Shown here: positions 49,407 through 59,784 of the stretch, one piece after another
Numbering within the stretch: position 1 is the first letter of the stretch
Layout of the letters: the number at the start of each line of letters is the position of its first letter
Assembly (NCBI GenBank): GCA_023014485.1
Contig: JAJOZX010005514.1
Coordinates: 129,001 to 193,000 of the forward strand
From: Bathynomus jamesi
Lineage: Eukaryota > Arthropoda > Malacostraca > Isopoda > Cirolanidae
Length of the DNA stretch: 64,000 nucleotides
Direction: 5' to 3'
Made by a program: the position numbers and the translations under genes
Notes under the pieces: generated by a model
What the model was told of the DNA's origin: nothing
Databases searched by the model: none
The model's input: only the letters and a program-made list of their open reading frames with translations

Positions 49407-52300
49407 AGTTAACAAGCGAGAATAAATTTAACGTTTCTAAAAGGGCAACGTATGACTTGCTGCCAAGTCTAGGAATCATCTTAGAATGGAGAGAGTGCAG
49501 CGACGAGCTACTATGTCGTGTCATAAATATGGGAACCAGAACTGAACGCAGTATTCCATGTTGGGGCGTACTAAAAATTTCTACGTCAGCATCGTCCTCT
49601 CCGACTTATATTCAAATGATCGAACAATAAACCCCAAGATTCTATTTGCTTCTCTAACCGCTTCGCTTCGATACATTGCTTACTCGGTTTAAAAGTGTCG
49701 GGCCGTCGGCAAAACCTTTCCTCCGTAACACTCGTTAGTGTCTTGTCGTGCATAGAATACATTTCTTTAACATTGTTTCTACCGATATGCAACGTTTTAC
49801 ATTTATCTATATTTAAGTTCATTTGCCAAATTTCTGCCTACTCGAGGAACTTGTTAATATTTTCTTGAATCTGCAAACATTCTGACGCTGCTTTTATTCG
49901 TCTCCCTAGTATCATTCATCCGCAAATTTCGAAATTATACTGTAAATTCCTATGTTAATGACATTGATATAAATAATAAAAAGAACTGGTCCAAAACTGA
50001 TCCCTGAGGCATGCCGCTAGTTACACTTCTCCAGTTAGACGCTTCGCTATTAATGACCACTCTTTGTTTATATCCACTCAGCCAATTTTCAATCCATTTG
50101 AGAACATTACCATCGAAATTCATAATATCTACTGTTTTACTCTCGCCATATGTATTTACAATATCCTTAAAGAAGTCGAGCAAATTAGCAAGGCAAGAAC
50201 GATTGCGCCGAAAGCCGTGTTGAGAATCTTTGATTAAATTATTCATTTCTAAGTGATTAATTGTTTTGTTCCGAACGATCGTCTCTATAAGTTTACACAA
50301 TACTGAAATCAGACTAAATATATTGGCGTTAATGTTTGCAAGTTTCCAATCGAACAGAACTTCTCCAGAATGTAACGATTTAATTATTATTATTATTAAA
50401 TATACACGTAAGAGGAGAGACTATTGTGCGCAGTTCATTTCTTTAAGTACCCTACAGGCCGTAACGAGGGGGGTGGGTTGAACGACCCCCCCCCCCCCCC
50501 CCCACTTTGATAGGAAAGGTCCATTTCTGTAACACAAGTTATAACTTATGATATTATAATATATATATAAATATAACACCATTTAGTAAATAAACACTTG
50601 CATTTTTTTGCCTTTTTTTTTTTAAACTTCACAAACTACTCTAAACCCCCTCCGCAGTGACTAGGTCGTTGCACCAAAAGGTCCCCCTTTCTACAATTTC
50701 GCCCTCCCCCTCCTTGGAAAGTCCTGGCTACGGGACTGCCCTAGGGTAGAACTTATTTGGGCCTGGAGTTTTCTTAGGATTAATCTTATCTATGGCCGAG
50801 AGTACTCCAGTTTCACCAATGGTAAAATCGTGAAACTTTAAATGATCATCATTGAGCATGATTACGGGAAGAGGAATGGTGTTCATATTTTCGTTAGTAA
50901 AGACGGAAGAGAAGAATTTATTTCAAACTTCCGTCATTTTTAAGTCATCGTAAATCTGTCCGTTGTTTTCCGAGTGAACCAATAGTCTGCGAAGCTAATT
51001 TTTTATTTCTAACATAATAATTATAGAATTTCTTCGGATTCGATTTAATTTAGTTCACTATATACTGTATAACTCATAGTTGCGCTTACCTTTGTTTAAT
51101 AAGTTTCTGCTTCACCTTCTCAATAGCGTGTAAGCATTTTCATCGGACAAATTATTTGTTTCTTTAAATTTTAAATACACGTTCCTTTTTTAACGTTAAG
51201 CTACTTTTAATTTTAGCATTCCACCATTTAGGTTTAATAGACTTCACGTCTCTTTTTACCTAATGGCATATTATTCGACTCTAAATGTTTAAAATAATAA
51301 AAAAATGAAATTCATGTTCTATTAACATAATCACGCGATAGAGCCTCAGCCCAATTATGGGTCGAAAGTTGCAGTTTCATGTCACGAAATTTAGCTCTCT
51401 TAAAATCGAAAACGTATTCCACTCTCCGAATTATGAACATTAACTTCAATTTCAAATGTTATTTGCCTATGATCACTGGTGGAGTTAGTAGTAGTGTAGT
51501 AGTTGTTGTTGTTGTTGTTAGTAGTAGTAGTAGTTGTTGTTGTTGTTGTAGTAGTAGTAGTAGTAGTAGTCTCCTACAGAGATATTATCAATTAAGTTTA
51601 GGTCTGTATTTAAAACTAAATCTAGAATACTGCGTTCTCTAGTAGGTTTCTTGACCATTTGTAAAGTGAATTTTCGAGCAAACCCTCGTATAGTCGACGA
51701 CCGGAATTAGACTGCAAAGGACCACCCTACTCCCTGCAAGGTAAATTAAGATCTCCCATAATTATCGCATCATGTTCGTTACTTACATAAAAAATTAGTC
51801 CCTAAAGTTTATCATCACTATTGACAGTCTGAGAGAGAGGCCTACATGCCAAACCTATAATTAATTTATCTCGTTAGTTGTCTTTAATTTCAACAAATGT
51901 CGCATTTATATCATCAATTTCTGCAATTTTTAATTATGGGGTTTAAGTGTGACTGAACATATAGTATTTTATCACTATTGTATTGTTCTTTTCATTCTAT
52001 CATTGTTAAATATCTAATAACCAGGAATATGATATTCTCCGAGAAAATCTCTACTCTCTGTATTTAACCAGGATTCAGTAATTGCTACAACCTCAAATTT
52101 TTAGTCAAGGACAATACTTAATAATTCACCAAATTTAAATCTTAATCTTGGAGCGTTAATATAAAATACATTTATAAAATTCTGAGTACCGCAGTAAAAT
52201 CTTGGGTTCTTCTTGGAGGCAGTCGCTCACTGTAGGAAAATTTATGTTGGGCTGGTCGCTTGCTTAGGAGTTTCGCTGTTTTTTGCCTGAAAAGCCATCA
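49407..52300 (-). pseudogene. CR1-C ORF2 remnants (reverse transcriptase and endonuclease)
   Basis: On the minus strand, from 52140 downwards: an endonuclease start with EVVAITESWLNTE (about 52100-52065) and heavily decayed endonuclease sequence. Then fingers and palm: KLIETIVRNKTINHLEMNN, QHGFRRNRSCLANLLDFF and WIENWLSGYKQRVVINSE, SVTSGMPQGSVL (50300-49990). Then MNLNIDKCKTLHIGRNN (49822-49770) after the catalytic box, which is damaged. The remainder of the C-terminal region lies beyond the hAT at 47270-47651. Each block matches CR1 copy D at 53461-55833. Many stops and frameshifts. Confidence 0.85.
50455..50738. mobile_element. hAT-like MITE in CR1-C
   Basis: The left end CAGGCCGTAACGAGGGG and the complement of the right end CAGTCCCGTAGCCAGG share CAG-CCGTA-C. 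The CR1 sequence resumes with CCCTAGGG at 50739, and CCCTA precedes the left end, so a duplication is likely but not exact. It contains a run of about 18 C at about 50486-50503. Confidence 0.7.
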
Positions 52301-52309
52301 CAGAGCTAT

Positions 52310-52810
52310 GTAATAGTCTACCAAGACGAGCTGCTCCCACGCCATTCAGGTGAAGACCATCACGTAAAAATAAATACTTTTTATTAGAAAAATGACCACA
52401 AATCGACGAATTCAACATTTTTCTGTTGGCAAAGGGACTTAAGAATATTATTCATATAGGTAACTCTGCTGAAAAAGTTGTCAGATCCAACTATTCTAGG
52501 CAGAATTCCTGAAAAAATTAATTTATTAGTCCTATCCTTTAGAGTCCGCATCAATCTCGTCTTTCTCTGTTAGCTCCTCTGACCTGGAAATCTTAACATT
52601 GTTAGTCCCAACATGCACTATAAATATCATATTTTCATCAGCATCTTTACCAAACTCGCCTATGGAGTCCGTTTTGTTGTCAATACGGGTTCCAGGACAG
52701 CAGTACCTCCTTCTCCGAGTTGGGTTCCTGCCGCAGAACTCCTGTAATTGACCTCGAATAATGGAATCGCCAACTAACTTAATCTCTTACGTCTCATTCT
52801 GCTATGGCTC
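52310..52810 (-). pseudogene. CR1-C ORF1 esterase-domain remnant
   Basis: Minus-strand blocks: GDSIIRGQLQEFCGRNP (about 52770-52715), FIVHVGTNNVKISRSEEL (about 52630-52575), KLIFSGILPRIVGSDNF (about 52525-52475) and DGLHLNGVGAARLGRLLH (about 52365-52310). G-D-S-I-x-R, H-V-G-T-N and D-x-x-H-L-N are the active-site blocks of the SGNH-type esterase found in ORF1 of CR1 LINEs. Frame breaks separate the blocks. The N-terminal finger and coiled coil are missing. Confidence 0.85.
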
Positions 52811-53460
52811 TAAGACGGAAAATCTACTAGTTGTAACTAACTACTCTTAAGCACGGTTTATGTTATCTCGAGAAGTATGAATCTGATACGAAATATTAGA
52901 AAACAAATCACTGTCAAATGAGAGTGTTACAAGGCGTTACAAGGACAAGAGGAAGCCTCAAAGACCTTCCGGTCCACTCTGGGAGGTTCCTGTTATTATT
53001 TTTCTTTCAACTATCCTAGCAGTAGTAGAAAACTGGATAGAAAAGTAGAAGACTCTCTCCCCACCCTCCCTGCCAGAGGTAGGTACGGAAAAAGGTTGAA
53101 GAAAATACCTTGACCCTGGAAAAATAGCCAAGGAAATTTTACAGGAAAGTGGAGAATATATAAATAGCTCTATATTTAGCATGCTCACAAAGACACTGTG
53201 CAAGCGAACCCCTGCATAGTTATGTTATTTTTTAGTCTTAAACTATGAGCGTATTCAGTACTTTGTCTAGCCTATTTTTAAACACATTTACACTGACTGG
53301 AAACAACCTCTGAGGGAAGTTGGTTCCAGATATTAACTATTTTATAGGAAAAGAAATTCCCAGCAGACAGAGGTCCTAAATGTCTTTAGTTCTAGTTTAA
53401 ACCCATTATTTCTTGTCGGATTGGCATTAAGTGAGAATAAGTTTCTGTAATCTACCCTGT

Positions 53461-55833
53461 CTATTCCATTGAGCATCTTGAAGACTTGAATAAGCTGACC
53501 CGCAAAAACAGATTTGGCGCTCCAATCTCTGTTGGTAGCTTTGCATTCTCATTGAAGGGATCAATTTTGTAGCCCTTGCTTTTACTCTTTCTAACCTTTC
53601 TATGTCCTTCCTGAGGAATGGAGACCAAAACTGTGCACAGTATTCCAGTTGAGGTCTGACTAGTGATATAGACTCCTAAGTCTTTCTCTAGACCGGTCTC
53701 AGTCAAGTTCTTTCCCGAGAGAGTAATCGGTCTTCGGGTTTTTATAACCTATGTGCATTACCTTACATTTGTCCAAGTTGAATGGCATCTGCCAAGTAGC
53801 AGACCATTCGCCCAACCTGTCAAGATCGTTCTGAAGCGTTCTTACGCCCTCCTCAGTACCTACACTACTTCCTAATTTCGTATCGTCTGCAAATTTGGAG
53901 ATTGTACTTAGAAGCCCGACGTCTATATCGTTAATATAGATGATAAAAAGTAAAGGACCCAGAACAGAACCCTGTGGGACACCACTGGTGACGGGCGCCC
54001 ACTCCAAAGCCACTCCATTTATTACCACTCTCTGCTTTCTATATTTTAACCAATCCTCAATCCAGTTGGAAACGAGCCCGGTGATTCCTAGTCCTTTGAC
54101 TTTAGCCATCAATCTCACGTGAGGAACTTTGTCAAAGGCTTTTTGAAAGTCGAGATACACTATATCTATTGCCCTACTTGCATCGTACAGTGTATGCATA
54201 TTATGGAAAAACTCTAACAAGTTTGTCAGACAGGATCTATGTCGCCTAAATCCATGTTGAGAATAAAAAATTAGATTGTTAGATTCAAGGTGATACACAA
54301 TACGTTTTGTAATGATGGATTCCAACAGTTTGCCGACAACTGATGTTAAACTGATCGGGCGGTAATTACAAGGATTTTCCCTATCACCCTTTTTAAAGAT
54401 TGGTGTTACATTTGCTAACTTCCAGTCGGTTGGAACTTTCCCTAACTCGATTGATTGTTTGAATATGGTTACTAAGTCGTCAACAACATTGTGGCTAACC
54501 TCTTTTAATACCCTTGCAAGAAATAAGTCGGGGCCAGGTGATTTGTATTTGTTCATCTTATCAATTAATTGCTGTACCTCATTTCTCGTAAAACTTATGG
54601 TCTCTACGGGATGGTCACCGTCATATGTAATCCGAGGACTTGGCACTTCTATTGTGTCTTCCTCCGTGAAGATTGTAACGAAGAACTCGTTTAACATATT
54701 AGCTATATCTTTATCATCGAATTTCAGTACGTCATTTCTGTCTTTTAGGGGGCCTACAGAATTTTTAATTGGCATTCTGCTATTAACATGAGCAAAAAAT
54801 TCTTTAGGGTTAACTTTACAGAGTGAGGCAACTCTAGCTTCTTCATCACGTTTGGCTGATCTAATTAAGGACTTAACCCTCCTACGTAGGTTTATATAGT
54901 TTTCTGAATTAGTCTGGCTGAAATGCGACTTAAGTAGTTTGTAGGCTCTATTTCTTCCCGTAATAGCACTGCTAATTTCGTTGTTAAACCATTTCGGCGA
55001 CTTTGTTGACAAGGAAACTATTTTAGTGGGTATAAAAGTGTTCTGTAATATTCTAAACTGATCCCTGTATGAGCTCCAGGTGAGAATGACATCCTCATTT
55101 ATTAGAACTTCAAGTGTGTCTAAACTACTTCGGAAGCTTTCAAAATTTGCTCTCGAGAAATCTAGTCTTTCACGAGTCTTTTCGCGTGTATTAACTGGAA
55201 CCCTGAGGTTAAACCTAATCAAATTATGATCGCTGTTACTCAAATTTTCACCAATAGTCAGGTTAGAGACTAGGTCATCTTCGTTCGTGAATATGAGGTC
55301 TAGTTTATTATTACCCCTTGTAGGACCATCAACCCATTGACTTAATAAGTTATCATCTGCAAATTCTAACAGTCTTGAACCCTCAGCATCAGCTGTTTTG
55401 CTTTCCCAATTTATATTACCACAATTAAAATCACCAAAAATCAAACTGATCTTATTATTCACTATTCTGCTTAATTGGTTATACAAGTTTATATCTTATC
55501 AACGGGGTAGTGAGGTGGCCTATATACTAGAAGTAGATGCACTACTTTATTATTTAGGTTTAGATCAATTCCCAACATTTCATGAGCAGATACGATATTA
55601 CTGTTTACCGGGTGCAGGAAGTCCCGAGCATACAAAAGTACACCGCCGCCTTCCCTTCCGTTCCTATCTTTGTGAAACATTTTGTAACCTACCATTTCAA
55701 ATTCTCCTACAAAATCCCTTGTTTCAGAATAAATCCAGGATTCCGTTATTCCTATGATATCAAAGTTCTCAGTTTTGACTAGCGCTATAAATTCCATTAG
55801 TTTGTTTCTAATTGACCTAGCATTGAAGAGCAC
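53461..55833 (-). pseudogene. CR1-D ORF2: endonuclease and reverse transcriptase, nearly intact
   Basis: From 55833: the APE-type endonuclease MLFNARSIRNKLMEFIALV, IIGITESWIYSE, GGGVLLYARD. A frame break at about 55487 is followed by IFGDFNCGNINWE and SNSDHNLIRFNLRVP. One frame then stays open for about 595 codons: KSPGPDLFLARVLKEVSHNV, NYRPISLTSVVGKLLE, QHGFRRHRSCLTNLLEFFH, IVYLDFQKAFDKVPH, SGVPQGSVLGPLLFIIYIND and the catalytic box SKFADDTKLGS. It ends at TDYSLGKELD near 53699. Beyond this, small deletions remove part of LEKDLGVYIT...SIPQEGHRKV and the remaining C-terminus is scrambled to about 53461. F-A-D-D is the polymerase active site. Only two or three lesions, so the copy is young compared with copy C. 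Confidence 0.93.
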
Positions 55834-55847
55834 AGTTTTGAGAAATT

Positions 55848-56066
55848 TTAAATTGTGATTTTTCCTAACTGGCCTGAGTCGTTTCCCGACGCAGTTGAAC
55901 CAACTGCTGTTGGAGGGGGACTAACTGCTGTTGGAGGGGGACTAGCTGCTGCTGGAGGGGGACTAGGACCGACTGCTGGGTGAGTAGGTTTAACAGTTGG
56001 GGGAGCAGGATCAATTGCTGGTTTGGGGGGTCCTAGTTTAAAAAGATTATACAAATTAATGTTCAA
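55848..56066 (-). other. Pro-rich spacer between ORF1 and ORF2 of CR1-D
   Basis: Minus-strand open frame of 72 codons with three repeats of a PP-x-A-(V/A)-SPPP unit (AAASPPPTAVSPPPTAV). It lies between ORF1 and ORF2 and looks like a small tandem expansion and not a separate gene. Confidence 0.5.
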
Positions 56067-56093
56067 TAAATCACCAAACTTCTTTTTCCCCTT

Positions 56094-57222
56094 CTAATTA
56101 AAATGTATCCCGTCCGAACCAAAGTACTCCCCATTTCCGTAGAATGTAGGCCAAAAATCAACAAACTTTAGACCTTTTTCATCACACATGCGTTTAACTC
56201 TTTTATTTATGCTAATGGCTTTACTTAGAGCAGTGGTTCCCAAACTGGGGGCCATGGCCCCCAAGGGAGCCATGACGGATTTTGTGGGGGGCCATGGAGT
56301 AAACTTATAGTTACAGATATACATAAATTCGATTATTTCCACAACTAATTCAATTATATTATTATTCCTTACTCATAATATTTAAAAAAAAATATTGGTT
56401 GGGCACGGGTTGTCATATTTTGACAAGGGAGCCACAGGCCAAAAAAGTTTGGGAACCACTGACTTAGAGTATTCGAAGGAGAATCCCTACGACCATACCC
56501 ATATCTGTCCTATCCCTAACCTTGTCGGTTAGGATCTTAAACTCCTTTACAATGGACTCTGTCTGTCCTCCTGTCCCTCCCAGAAAAACGTCATTGCCAC
56601 CAACATGTACAATGATGGGGCAACTCTTATTCTTGATATTAATTTTGACTAATTCCCTATTAATTATCTGGCTCGTGGCACCTGGAAAACATCGGAGTTT
56701 TCTCTTGGTCACGCGTCTTGCTCCGAAAGAGTCCCCTTGATTCCTTACCATAGAATCCCCAATTAAAAAGGATTCATCCTCTTCGTCGGCAAGTAAGTGA
56801 AACTTATTTTTGACGGTAATGGGTTCCGAATCCTTATGTTTTGGTTTTGATTTGGAGGGTCTTTTATTTTTGACCAAATGAAAGTCTCGTTCCTCCGTTC
56901 TACTTTCCGGAATAATCACCGTGCTTTCCAAGCGAGCCACGCTTTGTTCTAGATGTTTAACTTTACAGTTTAAATCTGCTGATGTGTTTTCAGTCTGATC
57001 TTTTCCACTGGGTTGGATTTCCAGTGCTACGACCCGAGTTTCAAGCTTTTTTACTAATTCCTTTAGCTCTTTAACTTCCCTTTCGTGGTTTTCTCTAAGT
57101 TTACAAAACAAACATATACTGAGGGATGTGGTGTCGCTGATATTTCCTTCAGGGAAGTCGACGCACCACTGATTAACTTTACATTTAAAGCATTCCGCTT
57201 TCAATTTAGCTGGCCCTGTCAT
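56094..57222 (-). pseudogene. CR1-D ORF1: zinc finger, coiled coil, SGNH esterase
   Basis: From the ATG at 57222: MTGPAKLKAECFKCKVNQWC ... ICLFCKLRE is a Cys-rich finger (about residues 1-50). NHEREVKELKELVKKLETRV and VKHLEQSVARLEST form a coiled coil (about 50-105). A basic linker with KSKPKHKDSE follows. The esterase begins FLIGDSMVRNQGD (the serine of G-D-S), with CPIIVHVGGNDVFLGG and MVVGILLRIL. The MITE at 56231-56461 interrupts here, and the frame resumes SKAISINKRVKRMCDEKG to YFGSDGIHFN and a TAG at 56094-56096, which holds the D-x-x-H pair. Apart from the MITE I see no lesion, so ORF1 was intact when the MITE inserted. Esterase-type ORF1 proteins are known in CR1 LINEs. Confidence 0.92.
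56231..56461. mobile_element. 231-bp hAT MITE in CR1-D ORF1
   Basis: The ends CAGTGGTTCCCAAACTGG and the complement of its right end CAGTGGTTCCCAAACTTT are flanked by exact 8-bp duplications ACTTAGAG at 56223-56230 and 56462-56469. It contains a GGCCATGG-rich left part (GGGGGCCATGGCCCCC) and an AT-rich right part. Confidence 0.95.
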
Positions 57223-57239
57223 ATTTCCTCTTTTTTTTT

Positions 57240-57545
57240 TTTACGATACGTTACTTTAAATAATACAATATGTTACTTTTAATAATACAATATGTTACTT
57301 TCAAATAATACGATACGTTACGATGTTACTGTAAATAATACAATAAATATATTACTTTAAAAAATACGATACGTTCCTTTTAAATAATACGGTACTTTAC
57401 GATATGTTACTGTAAATAATAACGATAAAATAACGATACTTTACGATATGTTACTGTAAATAATACAATATATTACTTTAAAAAATACGATATGTTCCTT
57501 TTAAATAATACGATAAGTTACTTCTAAATAATACAATATGTTACT
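57240..57545. repeat. Short tandem repeats in CR1-D 5' region
   Basis: About ten imperfect units of the type TTAC(T)TTAAATAATACAATATG or ...ACGATACGTTAC. This is directly upstream of ORF1 on the minus strand. Confidence 0.85.
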
Positions 57546-58085
57546 TTAATTAATATAACGGATGGTGAGAGGGGCAATGGTGAGCGCGGAAATAAACACG
57601 TGTTACAACCGAAAGCTGAGCTGAATACGGAATTGAATGGAACCTGTGGGCTGCCGTTAGTAACAATGCAGTCTGATAATAATTTAAATAACTTAAATAA
57701 TACAATGCTATTTTAATTAGTATATTGGCTAGTGAGGGAGGAATGGTGAATGCAGAAATACGGAAATAAATAAATACGTGCAAACGAGTTGCACGTGTTA
57801 ACGAGTTGCACGTGTTACAGACCGGAAATGGAATTGTATACAGAACTGAATGGGATCTGTAGGGAGCCGTTTATAACAATGCACAATGATGTTACTTTAA
57901 ATAATGTAATGTTATATTAATTTATACAAGGGATCGTGGGGGCGAAGTAGTGAATGCGGGAAATGGACCTGCGAGAGCACGTGTTACAGACCGGAAACGG
58001 AAATAGACTCGAATATACAGATCTTACCATGTATATAACTAGTCTGAAAATGCAATCTGTAACGACCGTCTAAAACAATGCAAAA
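57546..58085. repeat. Three ~180-bp tandem units in CR1-D 5' region
   Basis: Units starting near 57546, 57717 and 57905 each contain GG(A/C)T..TG(A/G)GGG..GAATGG/AGTGAATGC, CACGTGTTACAGACCGGAAA, GAATGG(A/G)A(C/T)CTGT and AACAATGCA. Tandem 5' untranslated repeats are a known way for LINEs to carry promoters. Confidence 0.75.
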
Positions 58086-58330
58086 TTATTTCACGTTAAC
58101 TTTACCAGAGAAACTCAGCCGAAAAAAACAGAATTTAAATACGGAATTATGTTTGTTAAAACCGGAAAAGGAATAAATTAAGTCTAATTAATAAGCAATA
58201 GTGCTTGGCCTAATCTCAATAATAAAGTAAATAAATATTATACTTATCTAACAAATTTTATAAAATCAAACTTTGTCACTTAGTTACTATCGAAAAAACT
58301 GGAGATCACAAAGCACGTCCGCTTCCGATG

Positions 58331-59310
58331 CAGTCTAATGGGAGTTACAAGGAAAAGAAGTACCTCAAAAGGCCTTGCGGCCCATACCGAGGAGGTACCA
58401 ATGGCAACGGGTGCCAGGGAAAGTTTTCTACACACTCAAATAGTGTGCAAGATTTGGTCTAACCTTTTCTTGAAGTGATCCACAGAGGAACTGTTCACAA
58501 CTTCTGAAGGTAACCTGTTCCACGTGTCACAGATCTTATACGTAAAGTAATTCCCACACACACTAGTCCTAAGCCGTTTCAAATCCAACTTCTAACCATT
58601 GTTGCGAGTTGGGTTATCATTTAAACTAAACATGCTTCTAAAATCGACATCGTTGAACCCGCGTAAGAGCTTGAAAACCTCGATCAGTTGACCGCGCAGC
58701 CTCCGAGTTTCCAGCGAAAACAAGTTCAGGGCGCGTAAGCGTCGATTGTAGCCCATATGCCTAACGGAAGGGATTAACTTTGTGGCCCTCGCCTGAACTC
58801 GCTCCAGCCTCTCAATATCTTTCCTGAGAGTGGGCGACCAGAACTGCACAGCATACTCCAGGTGCGGCCGAACCAGGGAATTGTACAGAGAGAGCACAAT
58901 CTCCTTGTTCCGAAACTGAAATTACCTCCTCATATAACCCAACAGCTTCTGGGCTTTCTTTTCCACCTGTACGCACTGTTTGGTAAACTTAAGGTCGCTG
59001 CTAATTAGCACACCCAAGTCCTTTTCCAAATCAGTCGCCTTGATATTACTCCCCAACATCGAGTAGTCCGACTTGGGATTGGCGTAGCCAATGTGCATCA
59101 CCTTGCATTTACCCAAATTAAACGGCATTTGCCACTTTTCGGACCACTCTCCTATCCTACCTAGGTCCGCACGCAGTTGCTCGATCGCCTCCGGCGTCCC
59201 AACATTGGCCCCAAGCTTGGTGTCATCATCGAATTTAGCGATCCGACTGACGATGCCACCGTCTGTCTCATCGTCTATATCATTTATGTAAATGATAAAC
59301 AACAGCGGCC
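58331..59310 (-). pseudogene. CR1 LINE copy E, 3' third
   Basis: On the minus strand: MFIIYINDIDDETDGGIVSR, then the catalytic box as AKFDDDTKLGANVG (normally F-A-D-D, so the alanine is changed), QMPFNLGKCKVMHIGYANPK, ATDLEKDLGVLISSDLKFTK, a stop near 58920, then SLYNSLVRPHLEYAVQFWSP, IERLERVQARATKLIPS and the C-terminus LRTSVCGNYFTYKICDTWNRLP. Truncated at its 5' end at about 59310 within the polymerase palm. The 3' end at about 58331 abuts the 5' end of copy D. Two or three lesions. It supplies the C-terminal layout missing from copy D. Confidence 0.92.
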
Positions 59311-59368
59311 CGGTTAGGTCAACTGGTAAATATTTGGCTGGACACAGGGGCTACATTTTTATCAAAAT
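59311..59368. other. Short unassigned spacer
   Basis: GGTTAGGTCAAC and following sequence; nothing recognised. Confidence 0.4.
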
Positions 59369-59541
59369 TACATTTTTCTAGTGTAGTTTTCTCTGCTTTG
59401 TTCGAATTTGATACCCATTTCTTGTGCAAATGAATAGAAACTATTTTTTTTTTCCATTCCAAAATACGGAGTGTTTCTACTCATTTGCACAAGAAATGTG
59501 TCAAATTCCAACAAAGCAGAGAAAACTACACCAGGAAAATG
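59369..59541. repeat. Foldback hairpin, ~65-bp arms
   Basis: The left arm (TGTAGTTTTCTCTGCTTTG ... CATTTCTTGTGCAAATGA) is mirrored by the right arm ending CAAAGCAGAGAAAACTACA. A third, direct-orientation relative lies at about 59655-59710 (TTTGCACAGGAAATGG ... AACAGAGCACACCAAAATACACTAG). Confidence 0.8.
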
Positions 59542-59741
59542 TAATTCTGATAAAAAACTAGCTAACCTAACTAAATTAACTAACCTAAACAACCTATGCA
59601 AATGTAAAGAAATGAGAATTTGTTTACATTATTTTGGAGTCATATTTCGTCAAATTTGCACAGGAAATGGTTATATTTCAACAGAGCACACCAAAATACA
59701 CTAGAACAATGTATTTTTTATTTCAACTTCAGGCCATGTCA

Positions 59742-59784
59742 TTTTCGTTTAAACTAACGAAAATATCATTACTTAACCTAACCA
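59742..59784. repeat. AACCTAACC-type palindromic motif
   Basis: ATTTTCGTTTAAACTAACG then AAAATATCATTACTTAACC, closely related to the arm of the 2337-2630 hairpin. It immediately precedes the DD37E insertion. Confidence 0.65.

Larger units (their letters stand above)
47204..52930 (-). mobile_element. CR1 LINE copy C (decayed), with hAT insertions
   Basis: Minus-strand CR1 with its 3' end near 47204-47270 (boundary uncertain) and its 5' side ending within ORF1 near 52810-52930. It is interrupted by the hAT pair at 47660-49398 and a MITE at 50455-50738. CR1 copy D begins directly upstream (in plus coordinates, at about 52930). Confidence 0.82.
52930..58330 (-). mobile_element. CR1 LINE copy D, full-length layout
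   Basis: Reading on the minus strand: a repeat-rich 5' untranslated region (58330-57223), ORF1 (57222-56094), ORF2 (55833-53461) and a 3' end with CCTCAAAGACCTTCCGG near 52960. This is the best-preserved LINE of the window. One hAT MITE interrupts ORF1. Confidence 0.9.
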
